From Larix kaempferi (taxonomy: Eukaryota > Streptophyta > Pinopsida > Pinales > Pinaceae): DNA of 64,000 bases. Shown piece after piece: positions 50,242 to 61,860 of the stretch. Position 1 is the stretch's first letter. Each line of letters begins with the position of its first letter. The DNA lies in the NCBI GenBank assembly GCA_027924585.1, contig BSBM01000299.1:31906501-31970500 (forward strand). The letters are read 5' to 3'. The notes beneath the pieces were generated by a model. It searched no databases. It saw nothing but the letters and a program-made list of their open reading frames with translations, and had not been told where the DNA came from. Position numbers and translations under genes: made by a program.

Positions 50242-50371
50242 TAACAATAACGACATTTTTAAATGTGGTTAATATTTGTCCATCGACGAATATCAATCAC
50301 TTTTAAATGTGTGGTCATAATTTATATGCTTCGATTATCGAATACTACATTTAAAAATGTGATTATTACTA
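50242..50371. repeat. second foldback, ACATTTTTAAATGT arms
   Basis: Arms around 50242-50268 and 50345-50371 match at about 22 of 28 positions, with most mismatches of the C/T or G/A kind. The loop holds another TTTAAATGTGTGG block like the first foldback. Confidence 0.6.
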
Positions 50372-50399
50372 ATCTAGTTTTCTTTATTTAAAAATAAAA

Positions 50400-52331
50400 A
50401 CTTAAAAACAAAACAAAATGTGCACATACCTCTCCACCTTAAGTTGAAACCAAATGGAATTATGGAAAGGCTGTACCATATCCAAGAACACGTCATACTA
50501 CCTCCATTAAAAAATATTTATTGCATTATTCTATTAGCAAAAAAATGCAAACCAACCATCACCGCCAAAGAAAGAGAGAGATATCAAACTTCTCCCACAA
50601 GATTAATTTTTTTACAAAATAATTTTACTCCAAATTTGTAGAATGTGTGTACCTTCCTACGATTCACAATGTCGCTCTTTTCTTCAATATAATGAGCCCA
50701 ACCAGTTTTATTTTAATCGAATCGATTGGGTGAAAGGGAAGGGAAGCAAAGAGTAATTATAAGTTTTATCTCCCTTTCCCCTTGGAACAACTAAATTCAT
50801 TTTCTTTCTTATTAACCCTAGAGCACTAGTTATGTTAAAAAAGCAAACGTAGTTATTAAATAGCTCTGTAATAAATTAATACCCTCAATGGAACATAGAT
50901 GAGAACAAGAACTTTTGGTGAACGAAATCCTTTATCCTTGTATTTTCACTTTATGCTTCTTATAAGTTTCTAGGTTAATAATTAAATAAACTCAAAATCT
51001 AATTCAAAATTGTTGTTTATTATTCCAATTTCTCACATTATTTAACTTTGTTCACTATCCATATCTATGTATAAGCTACTAGTTATCACATGTGTTCTTC
51101 TTGTTATCTGCAACAAACATAAATAGTAGGTAGTCCAGCCCCAAATTTTAATTCTAATATATAAATGCTTATTAACTTTTAAAATATATCTATATATCCT
51201 TTTTCATCCTACTTTTGAAATAATAATGTTTATATTTAAAATATTTAATATTGAAATTTGAAAAAAATAGTTGAAGGTATTAGTGAATCTTGAGTTATTT
51301 CAAGTAAGAATCAATGGTTGGTTTGAAGAGTTAAGTAAACTATTATCAACATTAGCCATGAAACTTAATATATTATATTTTCAACATTAATAATAAACAT
51401 TTGTACTTTCAATGGTAATAATTATAAAGAAAAAGACGATATTACAAATATTATTATTTGCAATTTTAAAGATTATCTTTGGTGTGATGAAAATTTCAAA
51501 ATTATCTCTATGTTTTAGTAAAGAAGAATTTCCACATAAAAAGTAACTCTCATTAGTGAGTTGGACTTTTCCTAAAAATCCATGGTTGTCATTTTTGTAA
51601 GACTATGAGGGTTGAGTGATGAACAACACTTCCTCTTAATTGGAAATCCTCATTCTCTTAATAAAATAAAATTCATATTGATGATGATGAAAAGGATAGT
51701 TAACGTCCACTTAGACAAATTTTGATCTTTTGGACCTTACAAAAAAAAGGAACTAGGTTAGCTTTAGAGCTTTATTTCTAACCTCACAAGAGGGTTCATA
51801 AATTACTATAATTTTTATGAGATAGAAGGTTTTGTAACTATTGAAACAATTTTTGAAATTTAGATCTTAAGAGCATATCAAGTTTGTCATTTATAGGTAA
51901 AGAAAAATTATAAATTAATATATTTATAAATTAACTAAATTTATAATTTTACTAAATTTATAATTTATAATTTTTTAATATAAACCATAAAATATTTTAT
52001 GAATTAACTAATAAGAAAGTTATATAGCATGATATTATCACATTAAATTAATCACATGTCCATCCATTTATAAAAAATGGCGAATTAATAAATTAACTAA
52101 TAAATAACAAATCATTAAAAAATTATAATTAAAATTTTATTTTAATCTTTTTAATCAAAATAGAAAAAGATTTTATAAAAGAAGAGTTACGACCTTACCA
52201 TCCCGCCGAAAGAGTTAAAAAAGAACGGCAATAGTTTTTCCTACCCAATATAAAAAATACCAGCTTCTCTAGTTTTAATCCACTTAGTCATGTTTGTATA
52301 AATCTACTTTAGCTAGCTTACTAGTATAAAA
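50400..52331. other. AT-rich DNA, nothing recognised
   Basis: No coding sequence with protein-like composition, no LTR ends and no RNA gene recognised on either strand. Confidence 0.6.
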
Positions 52332-52873
52332 CCTTATGTCGCGGCCCCGCCGAACCACCCACTTGATGCCTTAGAGAAAAGTCGAGACGCGCTTGCATGG
52401 TGGATGCGTTACTCGAGCAAAATGACCGTGGTGCTTGGCAAGCCCACGGCAACACCTTGCACGACTCATGAGGAACTCTTGTTGGGAGCCAGGAAAACGA
52501 GCTCAATTTGGAAATTGAGACTCAAACACGGGATGGCAGCCGAAGATGAACACGAGTTCGCAATTGGGCACGAGTTTGGGTTGGCAGCCAAGTAGCTCTT
52601 GTTGAGAGCACTCTGTAGCTCAACGTGCAACACACAATGTGTAATGAAGGAGCCAAACAAACAAAACAATGGACGTTTGACCCACACGAAGTTGGGTGCA
52701 AGGGACCTTGACGGGGTCGGCTAGAGGGGCGTGCCGGTCACTTGGATGATTCGTGGATGGGAAAAATGCGCGGAAGATGGAAACGGTTAGACGAGTTGAC
52801 ACAAGATGGACTTGGAGTGGTAACAAAGCAAGGGCGCATCCACATGGGGTGCGCCCATCCTCTCCACGATGCC

Positions 52874-52881
52874 TATATAAA
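52874..52881 (+). promoter_or_regulatory. TATA box of Gypsy-B LTR
   Basis: TATATAAA in a GC-richer context (GATGCC before it), about 530 bp before the LTR end. Confidence 0.6.
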
Positions 52882-53088
52882 TGTGGAAGCATTCAAGGCT
52901 AGAGGAATTAAGCAAGAGAGTTCGCAAGACACAAGGAGAGTTTGACTTTCGGGGGAGCAGATGCGCTGTCCGTTCGTATGTAGGAGGCAGCACATGTTTT
53001 ACTCTTTGTAGTTTTGTATTTTGCGTGTTAGCTGGTTGGGCACACACGGAGCTCTGTCGGTTTGGCAACTCCATTGAATGTAACTCTA

Positions 53089-53089
<1 letters not shown>

Positions 53090-53129
<40 letters not shown>
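53090..53129. repeat. TA dinucleotide microsatellite
   Basis: About twenty uninterrupted TA units within the Gypsy-B LTR. Confidence 0.95.
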
Positions 53130-53131
<2 letters not shown>

Positions 53132-53408
53132 CTCTTTGGGGGTTCGCTAGTTGGGCAACCTCACCCTAATTGCAACTGTGTTCATTTACATGTTTTCTGT
53201 CCGCAACTGTAATTTTGAATATTTGGTTAGGTGTTAAACAAGTAAATTATAACAAGTTCAAGGGTTAAGGGTAAAACGGTTCCGCAGGTTCTAGCCATAG
53301 TCTTCCGGTGCACCCTTGAGTTGGCCACGCCCTCAAGGTGCTTGCGGGTAGTGCCGCACAGTTCACTATTGTCGGTGGGGACGACCAACAAACTATGGCT
53401 ATGACAGA

Positions 53409-53420
53409 TGGTATCAGAGC
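53409..53420 (+). promoter_or_regulatory. Gypsy-B PBS (tRNA-iMet)
   Basis: TGGTATCAGAGC, two bases after the LTR end. Confidence 0.93.
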
Positions 53421-55077
53421 GTTCAATTTGGATTCTCCGCACCAACGAAATGCACGGCAGGCCTAGGCTACTGAAGATGCGAAGGTTGCAACGTAAAGGC
53501 CGACGGATTTGGGAGCTACATTTGGCTAAGCCTCTAAAGGTGACGAAAATGAATTCACTTGAAAGTTGGCTGCAAAAGTTGGAAAGCGAGACGAGGACCA
53601 CAGAGAAAGTGCACCCAGGGTTGGCATCATTGGTGGAAAACACAGCAGCTTGGAGGAGCATTCTTCTGGCTCAGTTGTGAGTGTAGGAAACAGAGACCAA
53701 GTGGACTTGGCAGAACCGAGACTCCATGGAAGCCCTAGTTTGTAGGCTGGGGTTTTTTGTAGACATGCGATAGGTGTAGGTTGCAGCGCAGTCCGTTCAG
53801 GGCACGACGAAGGAACAGAGATGCGACCAGGTGACATGCGGATTTTGCTGTCACCTTGGTGCAGTGCAGAGGGACCAGTAGGTGAACACACTAAGCTTTG
53901 CGGATGTTGTGGTATTGGAAGGAAAGTGAGAACCCTAGTTGACACGGGCGCGTCACACAACTTTGTGAAGCGAGAAGTTGCAGATGCTATAGGTCTAAGG
54001 AGCAAGAGCTGTGGCATCCGTGTCAAGGTAGTAAACTCTACGGAAAAGGTAGCCGCAGGAGTTGCTTCGAGAGTTCACGTTCAGTTGGGTCGCGGGGCGG
54101 GCAAGGAATATTTCACTATGATGCCTCTCGAGGATTTTTAGATGATCCTGGGTCATGATTTCTTGTGAAAACATCAAGCGCAGCTCCTGCCATTTGTGGA
54201 TAAGATCATGACTCTATGCAGATAAAGCCAAGTGTGGTGCGCACCATCACTAGCAAAGCAGGAAGATAGGGAAAGTTCATTTCTGTGCTAAGTGTGAAAA
54301 AAGTGGCTTAGTGGTCAAGGTCGTGGATGTATGTTGCAACATTGTTGGATGAGTCTGAAACGGGAAGTGTGGGGATGCCTATGCCTCATGTCCTCGCCGA
54401 TTTGTTGGCTACCTATGTGGAATTGTTGCCCGAGAAATTTCCTAAGGTGTTTCCTATGAGACGAAATGTTGATCACTACATTGAGTTGGAGCCGGGCTCC
54501 AGACTTGTGGCAAAGGCTCCATATAGACTATCGGGACCAGAGTTAGAGGAGCTAAAATGAATGCTAATCGAGTTGATAGATGTTGGTTTCATATGGCCTT
54601 CAAGGTCGTCGTGTGGTGCCCCAGTCATTTGCCAAGGGAATAAAGATACAACAGAGTTGTGGATGTGCTTGGACTACAAAATGTTGAACAAGTAGACCAT
54701 CAAGAACCGTTATCCACTTCCATTTTCGGCTGACTATTTTGATAAGTTAGCCAAGTCAAGGGTATTATCAGAGTTGGATTTGAGGTAGGGGTACTATCAA
54801 CTCAGAATTGCAGAAGGTGATGAGTACAAAATGACGTGTGTGACGCAATATGGAAGCTTTGAGTTTTTGGTTATTCTGTTTGGATTATGCAACCCTTCTG
54901 CAATGTTCTGAACATTGATGAATGATGTCCTGCGACTTTTCTTAGACCAATCGGTTGTAGTATATCTGGATGAAATTGTTGTCTACAGCGAAACGATGGA
55001 GGATAATAAGCAACATTTGAAACAGGTATTTGATGCATTGCGAGAGAACAATCTGTACTTGAAGGCATCGAAGTGCA
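53421..55077 (+). pseudogene. pol: Gypsy-B pol, 5' part: protease and RT, gag missing
   Basis: Only about 400 bp separate PBS from the protease frame, and they show no zinc knuckle or capsid-like sequence, so gag is deleted or eroded. Protease (frame 53821-54141) has the active site LVDTGASHNFVKREVA (Asp41 of that frame). RT follows from about 54430: FPKVFPMRRNVDHYIELEPG, APYRLSGPELEEL, MCLDYKMLNK, NRYPLP, YGSFEFLV. The catalytic YxDD reads YLDE (codon 54972-54974 is GAA), a lost aspartate. In-frame stops follow EELK, MLNK, SELDLR and PSAMF, mostly consistent with CAG to TAG or CGA to TGA. Reading ends at LYLKASKC where the 55078 insertion begins and resumes at 59463 as TFGKEEIPFLGHW. Confidence 0.9.
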
Positions 55078-58000
55078 TGTCCCGAATTTTGGACTAACTA
55101 TTTTTTTTGTTATATTGGGAAACATCCCCAACACCTATGTTTTATTTTGAGTACTAGGAATAAGCCCTAGCACCTATGATTTACTCTTTTATATATTGGC
55201 ATATTAGGCATGGACCCTGACTGACTTCTTTATTTGAATCTATACTAGGCGAGAATGCCCCAATGTTTTAAAGATGTTCTTCAGCTTTGATATGGGTACA
55301 AGCCCTAATAGACTGAGATGATATTTTGTTACTTACTGTGCAGAGCTATGATTTTTACATGATTTGACTTATGAGTGTGTTGAGCATGGACTTAGAAACA
55401 CACATATAAACAACGTACTGGGCATAAGCCCCGATGTACCTAGAAGAATGTTTATGTACTGGGAGTAAGCCCTGAGGTACATTGAGTGTTGGGCCTCAGC
55501 CCTGGAGCACTCCAAGCTTGATAAACGAATACCAGATCCAAGGAAACTTAAATATTCTAGATGTGCCTCACAACCACATTCTAGCACTAGTGTTGAGCAG
55601 AGGCTCTGGAATTGCACTAGCGTAACGCCCATGTGAGAGTGTTGAGTTAAAAGGCTCTGAAGAGCACTCGGGGTTAATGGATCTCAAAGTGTTGAGTTGG
55701 AAAATCATCTAAATACCACTTTTACTTTCATCACATGTATTTAATTTGATTAAATGATTCATCTTTTATCTATCATCAAATACTGCGGGAACTACCATGT
55801 TAAATGAGGGAATCCGACATGCAAAGAGAGAGACTAGAGGTGCCTATCCTAGCTTACTGAAAGACCGTCCAAAGAAGTGGACCTTACCCTTAAGTTGCTA
55901 AAACTAAGTATCAGGTAAAGATACAAGATTTAATATTATTATTAAGAATATTTAATAAATAATGATGTGATTAATTATTTATAAAAGACATTATTGCATA
56001 TAGTTTATGCATAGTGGGATGCCACAGTATTTAATAGTATTAATAGAGTATTAATATTTAGTGGGAAGCCACATTTATAAATAGTATTAATAATGTATTA
56101 ATACTTAGGTTAGAAATATTATTAGTATAATTATTGTTATCATAATTATTATGAAGAGCTTAAATCATAAATCACTTATAGATTAAACCATTGAGAAAGT
56201 CTTAGTGCAAAAGACTAGATATTTATTAAATAATATCTTTTAAATATTATTTATCTAATTTAAAGAAACTAATTATTCCAACAGTCATAATTCAAGACTC
56301 CCTTACATAAAGAGGGTAGATCCCAAGTTTTGGGCTCATCTATCTTTTTCATTATCATTCTCTTATGGTAATCAGAGAGAAGTCTTCTACTCCAAGAAAC
56401 TGAACTAGTAATAACCCTAGGGCATCTATCTCGTTTGCATGTTGGAGTCCATCTCGGGGGGATCCATACAAAACCACGAATGGTTGTAGGAACATGGCTG
56501 GGAGGAACATGGTAGTCCCAAATCTATCTAGTTGAGGAAAACATCCTAACAGGTTAGACCTCTACAACAGGTTCTGCATTAATTATTGTTTGAGTGTGCA
56601 GGCTTCTACAGGAAAGGATCAAGTACCAAGCAACTAGACTTCTAGAGGAGAGGATCAAGCGCCAAGGCAGTCAGGTATGTGGAATTAATTGTCTCCATTT
56701 TCCTGTTATAGTAGACATAGGATTTTGAATTGGAATTAATACTTCAGCATTGTTCTCATTATAAAAATTATCAACACTTAGAGATTTTGCCGAGAAAGTA
56801 GTGGAGGGTCTAGCATGTCTAGCCAAGCTAGCCTATGCTAGACAACATGCCATCAACAAATTAGAAACCCTACTATGAATTTTTGGAAGATTTCCCTTTT
56901 TTTCCCATACTAACTTCCAAGATTAGGGTTATTATATTTTCTGAAATGATTTCTGTCTGAATCGACTTACTAATTCGCAGTGCAGGGATTTCTTCTACTT
57001 ATTAAATTTATTTTATTGTTATAGCCTTTATACTTAAAAGTCATTAGATAGAAATTAACATAGCATTAAATCAAAAATCAAATATCCCAGTCACATTGCA
57101 CATCAATCGTAGTCTAAACATTAAACAGTAACTATTACTCTTTCTATTCTTTCAAAACAAGGTATATTTCTACCTTACCAATATCTCTACGATTGCAACC
57201 AAATAGCCAACCATTAAATCAAAACGACAGCAGACTTCTCTTATGGATCGAACCCCATTATCAACCAACGATTCCATATTTTAAACTATACTACTTTTAA
57301 TCCATAGAAATAGAAGTCAAGAGATCGAAACCCACTAGAAATCATACTATTTTAACATTAGCCAAACAGCATAGAATTTCCATGCAGAAACTTTTAAATA
57401 TCCAACCCAGCGTTTTCGCTATCAATGATCGAATTCATACATCCATCCATTAAAAATGAAATACAGAGCAAGGGATCGAATCCCTCCATTCTTCTAATTA
57501 AAGTCACAACCAGAAAGAAAATGTAGCATGAAACACCAGGTGAAAACCCACATGCATGTAAGAAGATCAAACAAGGGTTTCGTTCCACCCACTAGCACAT
57601 TTCATTCTGGGAGATATTATAAAACTACGCTTTGCAAATCCATTCAACAGGTAGAGCCAAGGTAGTCACATGAGGGATCAGTAACCCTTAACCATTTCAT
57701 ACAGAGAAAACGCAGAGGTCAGTTACAGGTTCAAGTCTCATAGAAAAACCCAGAGGCCAAACTTCACCTATTTCTCAGACAGAGTCAATCGTTGTTCACG
57801 ATAGATGCAATCCATTGCAAGACCACAATTTCTCAGTTTACACATACTCAACCCACAACTTTCAAATTAGAGGCAATGATAGCAAACACAAAAAATTGAG
57901 AACTAATACTCTCACTACAAGAAAAACGCAGAGACTAGATAACGTGCAAATCAACTAAAGAATGATGTAGTAAAACCATTTCCTCTATTCATAGGTCCAA

Positions 58001-59462
58001 GGATGCTTTTATAAATAAAATACGCAAACATGTCAAACCCAGTTTTGTATTGGGTATTATTATTACAACCTCTACAAGGACTAACCTAGAGCCGAATGGC
58101 CAAAACCTTACACTAAGACCCTCAAGGGCCATTAAGAATCAACAGTTAAATTTCACAATGGTCCAACCAACGATGACCTCAAGGAGCCTCAAAACTTGTT
58201 GCAGGAAACCCAAATCGGGCTCACGAAACTCCTCAAATAAAAAACACCCACGGTACACTCCACAGAGGCAAGAGGAGAGTTAAGGAATGGTGAAACTCTG
58301 AACTTACCATTGGTGACACCATCAATGTCGAGTACCAGCCACATAGAAGAGAAATGCCAACCAACACCTGCTAAAAAAATAAGCTATACAAAGTCAAAAC
58401 CCTAGGTTTTATATCACATCGATCTAAATGAAATAGCAGGTAATGTAGCATGATTGAGGGACGAGTTACCTTTGTTTCTCAAGCGCCATCTCTGCATACA
58501 AAACCCATATGGTGTGTTGACCATGAGCCAAGCTCAGGTCAGTACACGAAACCCTCAACGCATCCACAGCAAAACAAGTGAAATGAACCACGAAGTTGAA
58601 CCTTCGTTGGTGTAGAAACCAAGGGAGAAACCCTCATCATAGCTGGCAGCGTTGTCCATGTGCCATCGCAGAAGTGCATTCAATGCTACCACCAAACCCC
58701 AAAGATTCGATTTGGACCCAAAACTCTATAGTAGTAGAGTCACGCTTGATCAACAAGTTTTATAAACACACAAGTATTGCAAAGACCATAAACGTTGCCT
58801 AGTACCAACAATACAGTACCAAGTCAACAATTATTATAAGTTCAACAAGTTTCACAAAACGACCTCCAAGGATTTTAAAAGGTGCCAATCCTTAACCATC
58901 ACATACTCTGGGTTTCGGAAATTATTGGAACCATGTAGTAAGCACGTCCCTAGGTGAATGCCGCTATAAGTACACCTAGAAATAGATACAAATCGAATGC
59001 ATTAGCGAAACTCACTAAGTAAGTCAGCAGTCTCCACTTCTTACACCCTACCTCTCGGCAGCCCTGTCGGCGTACTTTGCCCTTGAAAAGACCAAGCATC
59101 TCGTCATGGGCCTCAACCGCCACCAATAGGGGTCCATCCCACCTGAATTATCAGTTAGACTTTAATGAACATCCATACAAACTCTTAAAACTATAAGAAG
59201 GATATTTGCATTGCTATCCTCTAAACATTGTACAATGGTGACAAATTTACACTTCTATTCACTACAATGCTTCCGCAAAGCTGTAGGATTCACAACCAGT
59301 AAGACCATTATTCTTATAAAACTAAGACTCTTCAAAATGTCGCAAAAGAAGTATCGGTATAGTATTCTCTTAACAGTGCTGAAGTTAATTTACAATTATC
59401 ATTTCCTAACTAGTTTATTACGGTAACGAAATTTTTATTTTATTTTAATATTTTTAGGGACA
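55078..59462 (+). mobile_element. 4.4-kb LTR-like insertion in Gypsy-B RT
   Basis: Begins TGTCCCGAATTTTGG and ends TTTAGGGACA, a perfect TGTCCC/GGGACA inverted end pair. It splits the Gypsy-B frame between KC and TFGK. No clean TSD: GTGCA lies on the left and TTATAGCA on the right. No second copy of either end is seen inside, so a large solo LTR or a degraded element is likely. It holds interspersed GGG-AAGCCC motifs (55113-55510), AT-rich DNA around 55930-56280, and B-box-like palindromes at 57240-57480. No coding sequence recognised. Confidence 0.6.
55113..55510. repeat. interspersed short palindromic motif, about eight units
   Basis: Variants of CTGGGCATAAGCCC occur at about 55113, 55153, 55203, 55244, 55291, 55417, 55458 and 55489. 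Most can pair GGG/CCC or GGGC/GCCC across a 4-6 nt centre. Confidence 0.65.
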
Positions 59463-61312
59463 TTATAGCACGTTTGGGAAAGAGGAAATTCCATTCTTGG
59501 GCCATTGGGTTGAACAAGGAAAAATTCGCATGGATGAGAGAAAGGTTGTTGCGATCCAGGATTGGGAATAACCTCGAACAGTGCAGGAAGTGCGGAGCTT
59601 CCCTGGCTTAGCAAACTACTACCGCAGGTTTGTGGAAAGTTACTCCAAGATAGTGATGCCTCTTACCAAGTTGCTGAAAAGGAACAAGGGATGGAAGTGG
59701 TCACAGAAGTGTCAGGATGTGTTTGACAAGCTAAAAAATAGACTTGCAACCGCCCCAGTGCTACGATTTCTTGACTTCGAAAAAAATTTCAAAGTGCATA
59801 CAGATGCGTCCGATTTCGCTATTGGAGGAGTTTTGATGCAAGAAGGTCATCCGGTGGCGTACGAGAGTTGGAAGATACAGGATCGGAAATGGAGGTACCT
59901 GGTTCATGAGAAAGAAATGACACCGGTGGTGCATTGCTTGAGAGTTTGGAGGCATTACTTTTTGGGTAAGCCGTTTGTAGTGAAGACGGATAATGTGGCT
60001 ACTAGCTACTCTGCCACTCAGCCAAAACTCTCACCCAAGCAAGAAAGATGGAAATATTTCCTTGCAGAATTTGACATGATCTTATACTATCGGCTAGGGA
60101 GGTTGAATGCAGCTGCGGATGTGTTTTGCAGGAAAGCTCAGCTAGAAGCCTTGGATACAAAAGCTCAAGTTGTGTCCGACTTGCGGCAAAGGATTTGGGG
60201 GAACTTGATGGGTGACTCAGTAGCCAGAAGCATGATGACGCAAGTCAAGGAAGTAAAGACGAACATGTTCCAAGAGAAGGATGGACTTCCCTACTTCGAG
60301 GGACGCTTGTATGTGCCGAAATCATCTCATCTGATAAAAGACTTAATGTGGGAGTGTCATGACTCTACGTGGGAAGGACATATGGGGCAACATAGGACGC
60401 GCACCTTGGTTGAGAAGAGTTTCTTTTGGAAACACTTGCATAGTATGTTGAGGAGTATGTCTGCACCTGTCTTATTTCCCAACAAGACAAGTCTGTTATG
60501 AAGAAGAAAGCGGGGTTGTTGCAACTGTTTCTAGCTCCAGAGAGGCCTTGTGTAAGCATATCCATGGACTTCATTACGTAGCTTCTGGTCGCACAGGGGT
60601 ATAACGGAATATTTTTGGTGGTAGACTGTTTCTCCAAGTATGCAACATTCGTTCCAATGAAGTCACCATCCAGAGTAGTAGATGTGGAGAAGCTTTTCTT
60701 CAAACATGTGGTCAAGTACTGTGGATTTCCACTGAATATTGTATCTTACAGAGATGCACGGTTCACAGGAAAGTTTTGGCCAGCGTTATTCTAGTTGATT
60801 GGGACATAGTTGCTCATGAGTTTGGGCTTTCATCCAGAAATGGATGGACAGACGGAGAGGGTTAGCTCAGTTCTGGAAAATTACTTGAGGCATTTTGTAC
60901 ACGTTGATAAAAAAACTGGTCGGAGTTGTTGGATGCAACGCAGTTAAGCTACAACATGCACATGAGCTCAGCGACAAGTTACAGTTTGTTTGAGTTGGAA
61001 ACCAGACAGAAACCGTTGACACCGTAGGCCATAGCGACTGGTGAGGTGGGACCAAACCCGACTGTGATAGAGTTTATGAAAACATGGGAAGACAAGTTGA
61101 AATCGGGTAAGGCTCATTTGGACAGGGTAGCCGAAAGCAAGAAGAATTCGGCAGATAGGAAATGCAGAGATGAAGAATTCCAAGTTGGAGAAAATATTCT
61201 TCTCAAACTTGGGCGTGAACAGTTTTTTCCTCCAAAGGGTTTGGAAATCTCTTTGATGCAGAAGTATGATGGCCCATTCGAGATACTTGAGAGGGTGGGC
61301 AAGGTGTCCTAC
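59463..61312 (+). pseudogene. pol: Gypsy-B pol, middle: RT end, RNase H, integrase
   Basis: Resumes at TFGKEEIPFLGHWVEQGKI. A stop after QDWE precedes the long open stretch 59581-60501: RT connection ([19 protein letters not shown]), RNase H ([37 protein letters not shown]) and the integrase zinc finger start ([20 protein letters not shown]). A frame shift near 60450 precedes [12 protein letters not shown]. The integrase core follows: ISMDFIT, then VSYRDARF, where the usual SDRD aspartate is Tyr (codon 60747-60749), and [11 protein letters not shown]. The frame 61046-61318 gives the C-terminal domain up to VGKVSY, where a solo LTR is inserted after CCTAC. Confidence 0.92.
61308..61312. other. 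TSD CCTAC (left copy)
   Basis: Exact match to 61856-61860; the pair flanks the solo copia LTR. Confidence 0.95.
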
Positions 61313-61855
61313 TGTTGAATATTGTAACTTCTAAGAATATTATATTTATACATTATTTATTTCGTAGATGTTCCATCCCTCCGAGGTGATTTTATTATGT
61401 ATCCGGAGATGTTTATTCCTCCGAGAAGTTGTGGTAACTAGGGTTATTAGACCCACCATGTGGGGGTCGGCCTAGTCAGTTATAATAGGGTATTTAACCT
61501 AATGGTTAAATACGAGCCTACATGTACTTGTGTAAAATATATATCAGAGTAGTGTATAAATAGAGGAGGTGTGTTCCTCATTTGATACACTCACTCACTT
61601 ATGAAAAGAGGCGCACTTGTCTGGGAGATTTGCTAGGGAGGATTAGAAGGAGGGAGCACATCTTGTATTTTGGTTTATCATCTTATTGAGGAAATCTTTG
61701 CTGGGTTTTCTACCCCATGAGGGTTTCCCAGGATAAATCTGTGTCTCTTGTGTTTATGCTATGCTTGTTGTTTCTTCAGTGATCCTTTATATGCTATTAT
61801 TGTGAAATGGAATGTAATGCTGCTATTTTCTGTCTTAGCATATTGAATTTTAACA
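61313..61855 (+). mobile_element. solo copia LTR (543 bp), same family as the copia at the left edge
   Basis: From TGTTGAATATTGTAACTTC to GAATTTTAACA, flanked by CCTAC. It shares with 3348-3838 blocks such as CTTCTAAGAATATTATATTT, GTGGTAACTAGGGTTATTAG and ACCCACCATGTGGGGGT. Precise removal restores the Gypsy-B frame from VSY to KLRLPEHLCAYHPGFHV. The internal domain and one LTR were lost by LTR-LTR recombination. Confidence 0.95.
61555..61562 (+). promoter_or_regulatory. TATA box of solo copia LTR
   Basis: TATAAATA followed by GAGGAGG, matching 3592-3599 in the other copy. Confidence 0.7.
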
Positions 61856-61860
61856 CCTAC

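Larger units (their letters stand above)
52337..53406 (+). repeat. Gypsy-B 5' LTR (1070 bp)
   Basis: Runs from TGTCGCGGCCCC to GGCTATGACA, just before a PBS. It contains a TATA box (52874-52881) and a TA microsatellite (53090-53129). The bases before it are CCTTA, the expected TSD; no 3' LTR was found to test it. Confidence 0.78.

Noticed and set aside
50420-50641. 73-codon frame in AT-rich DNA
   Set aside because: Length expected by chance, with no domain or neighbouring signals.
52404-53680. Small frames in the Gypsy-B LTR and leader as host genes
   Set aside because: They lie within LTR and leader sequence on both strands, overlap each other, and have no recognisable domain.
58050-58802. 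Frames of 68-77 codons near 58.0-58.8 kb
   Set aside because: Short, unsupported by domains or codon pattern, and inside the 4.4-kb LTR-like insertion.
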